In this document: positions 63,651-64,000 of the stretch, in pieces
How positions within the stretch are numbered: the first letter of the stretch is position 1
Layout of the letters: each line of letters begins with the position of its first letter
Source of the DNA: Mixophyes australis
Lineage: Eukaryota > Chordata > Amphibia > Anura > Limnodynastidae
DNA: 64,000 nt
Reading direction: 5' to 3'
Assembly: GCA_036250195.1 (NCBI GenBank)
Contig: JAVHZZ010000003.1
Location: 336,533,875-336,597,874 of the forward strand
Notes under the pieces: model-generated
Told to the model about the DNA's origin: nothing
Databases searched by the model: none
Seen by the model: only the letters and a program-made list of their open reading frames with translations
Position numbers and translations under genes: made by a program

Positions 63651-64000
63651 TGGCGCCACGAGATTGTTTAATACCTTCTATGGTGTGTATGTGTTTATTT
63701 TAGGATTTTTTTTTAATTTTTTTTTACAGGTGTATGCTGGTGCTTGTAGTTCTACATGTGCCAGTATCTTTGGTAGCCGTGGGTATACTGGCACTGCCAC
63801 CAGCCCAGCCTGTCATAGCTTAGTGCTGGTGGGGGGGCATGCTCTTAGTTCGCCAATTTTCTTACCTTCTTAGGTATAAATATTATATCAACTGCTAAGT
63901 GGAACTATAGACAAATGTTATAAATACATACAGATATTTTAACATGAGATTCAGTATGTCATTATTGCAGGGCTAAACATTTTTTATAAAGAGAGAAAAT
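63651..64000. other. No gene recognised
   Basis: T-rich sequence, then a GC-richer segment containing GGTGGGGGGGCATGCTC. It may be part of another repeat. The 102-codon ORF at 63565-63873 shows no domain. Confidence 0.4.

Noticed and set aside
63565..63873. 102-codon ORF near the right edge
   Set aside because: No recognisable domain; it spans a T tract and repeat-like sequence.

Overview
This window looks like an anuran (frog) nuclear genome segment. It carries four 8-10 kb endogenous retroviruses (ERVs), a solo LTR, an L2/CR1 LINE, Penelope-like and DIRS-like remnants, several hAT-type MITEs, long satellites and microsatellites. The only host gene I recognise is part of ANKEF1 (ankyrin repeat and EF-hand domain protein 1), on the + strand with GT/AG introns. 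The frog assignment is an inference from the gene and from the repeat mix. There is no sign of prokaryotic DNA.

Layout: 1-900 is a decayed DIRS-like RT/RNase H fragment (-). 1287-14049 is a large hAT-like element with TAGAGATG termini in (TA)n, a transposase-N-terminus-like relic (-), a 20-copy 98-bp tandem array and, nested inside it, ERV-A (1740-10618, +). 14.2-15.6 kb is a 41-bp minisatellite interrupted by one hAT MITE and followed by another. 17.05-17.48 kb is a foldback. A short ANKEF1 ankyrin exon lies at about 17783. ERV-B (18120-27075, +) and ERV-C (27707-35681, +) follow, both inside the ANKEF1 intron. ANKEF1 resumes in exons at 36342, 37770 and 38821. 39.6-43.8 kb holds a Penelope-like remnant with a GIY-YIG relic, a probable Gypsy LTR, a degenerate hammerhead-like motif and two MITEs. 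45956-46769 is a solo LTR of the ERV-A/D family (-). 46864-50360 is an L2/CR1 LINE (-). 50.5-51.3 kb is a 71-bp minisatellite. ERV-D (51575-61434, -) sits inside a MITE (51507-61546). A Penelope-type region with a well-formed hammerhead ribozyme is at 62.5 kb.

The four proviruses form two pol lineages (A with D, B with C). All four have or imply 4-bp target duplications, and A and C have gag and pol in one frame separated by UAG. ERV-A is very young: its 840-bp LTRs differ at one position that I can see. Its gag and pol are open, but env has a 967-bp deletion between 10-nt direct repeats. ERV-D has open gag but several breaks in pol and one stop in env. ERV-C has open gag, three pol frameshifts and a broken env. 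ERV-B is the reverse: gag and pol are ruined, yet a 681-codon env is fully open. That env is unlike those of A, C and D, although B's pol is a close relative of C's, so B looks like an env-swapped recombinant.

The strongest items for follow-up are the ERV-B env (unrelated type, zinc-ribbon-like tail), the hammerhead ribozyme at 62.55 kb, the 2A-like peptide at the start of the LINE ORF, the microhomology deletion that made ERV-A env-less, and the apparently incomplete ANKEF1 exon structure around two sense-oriented proviruses.
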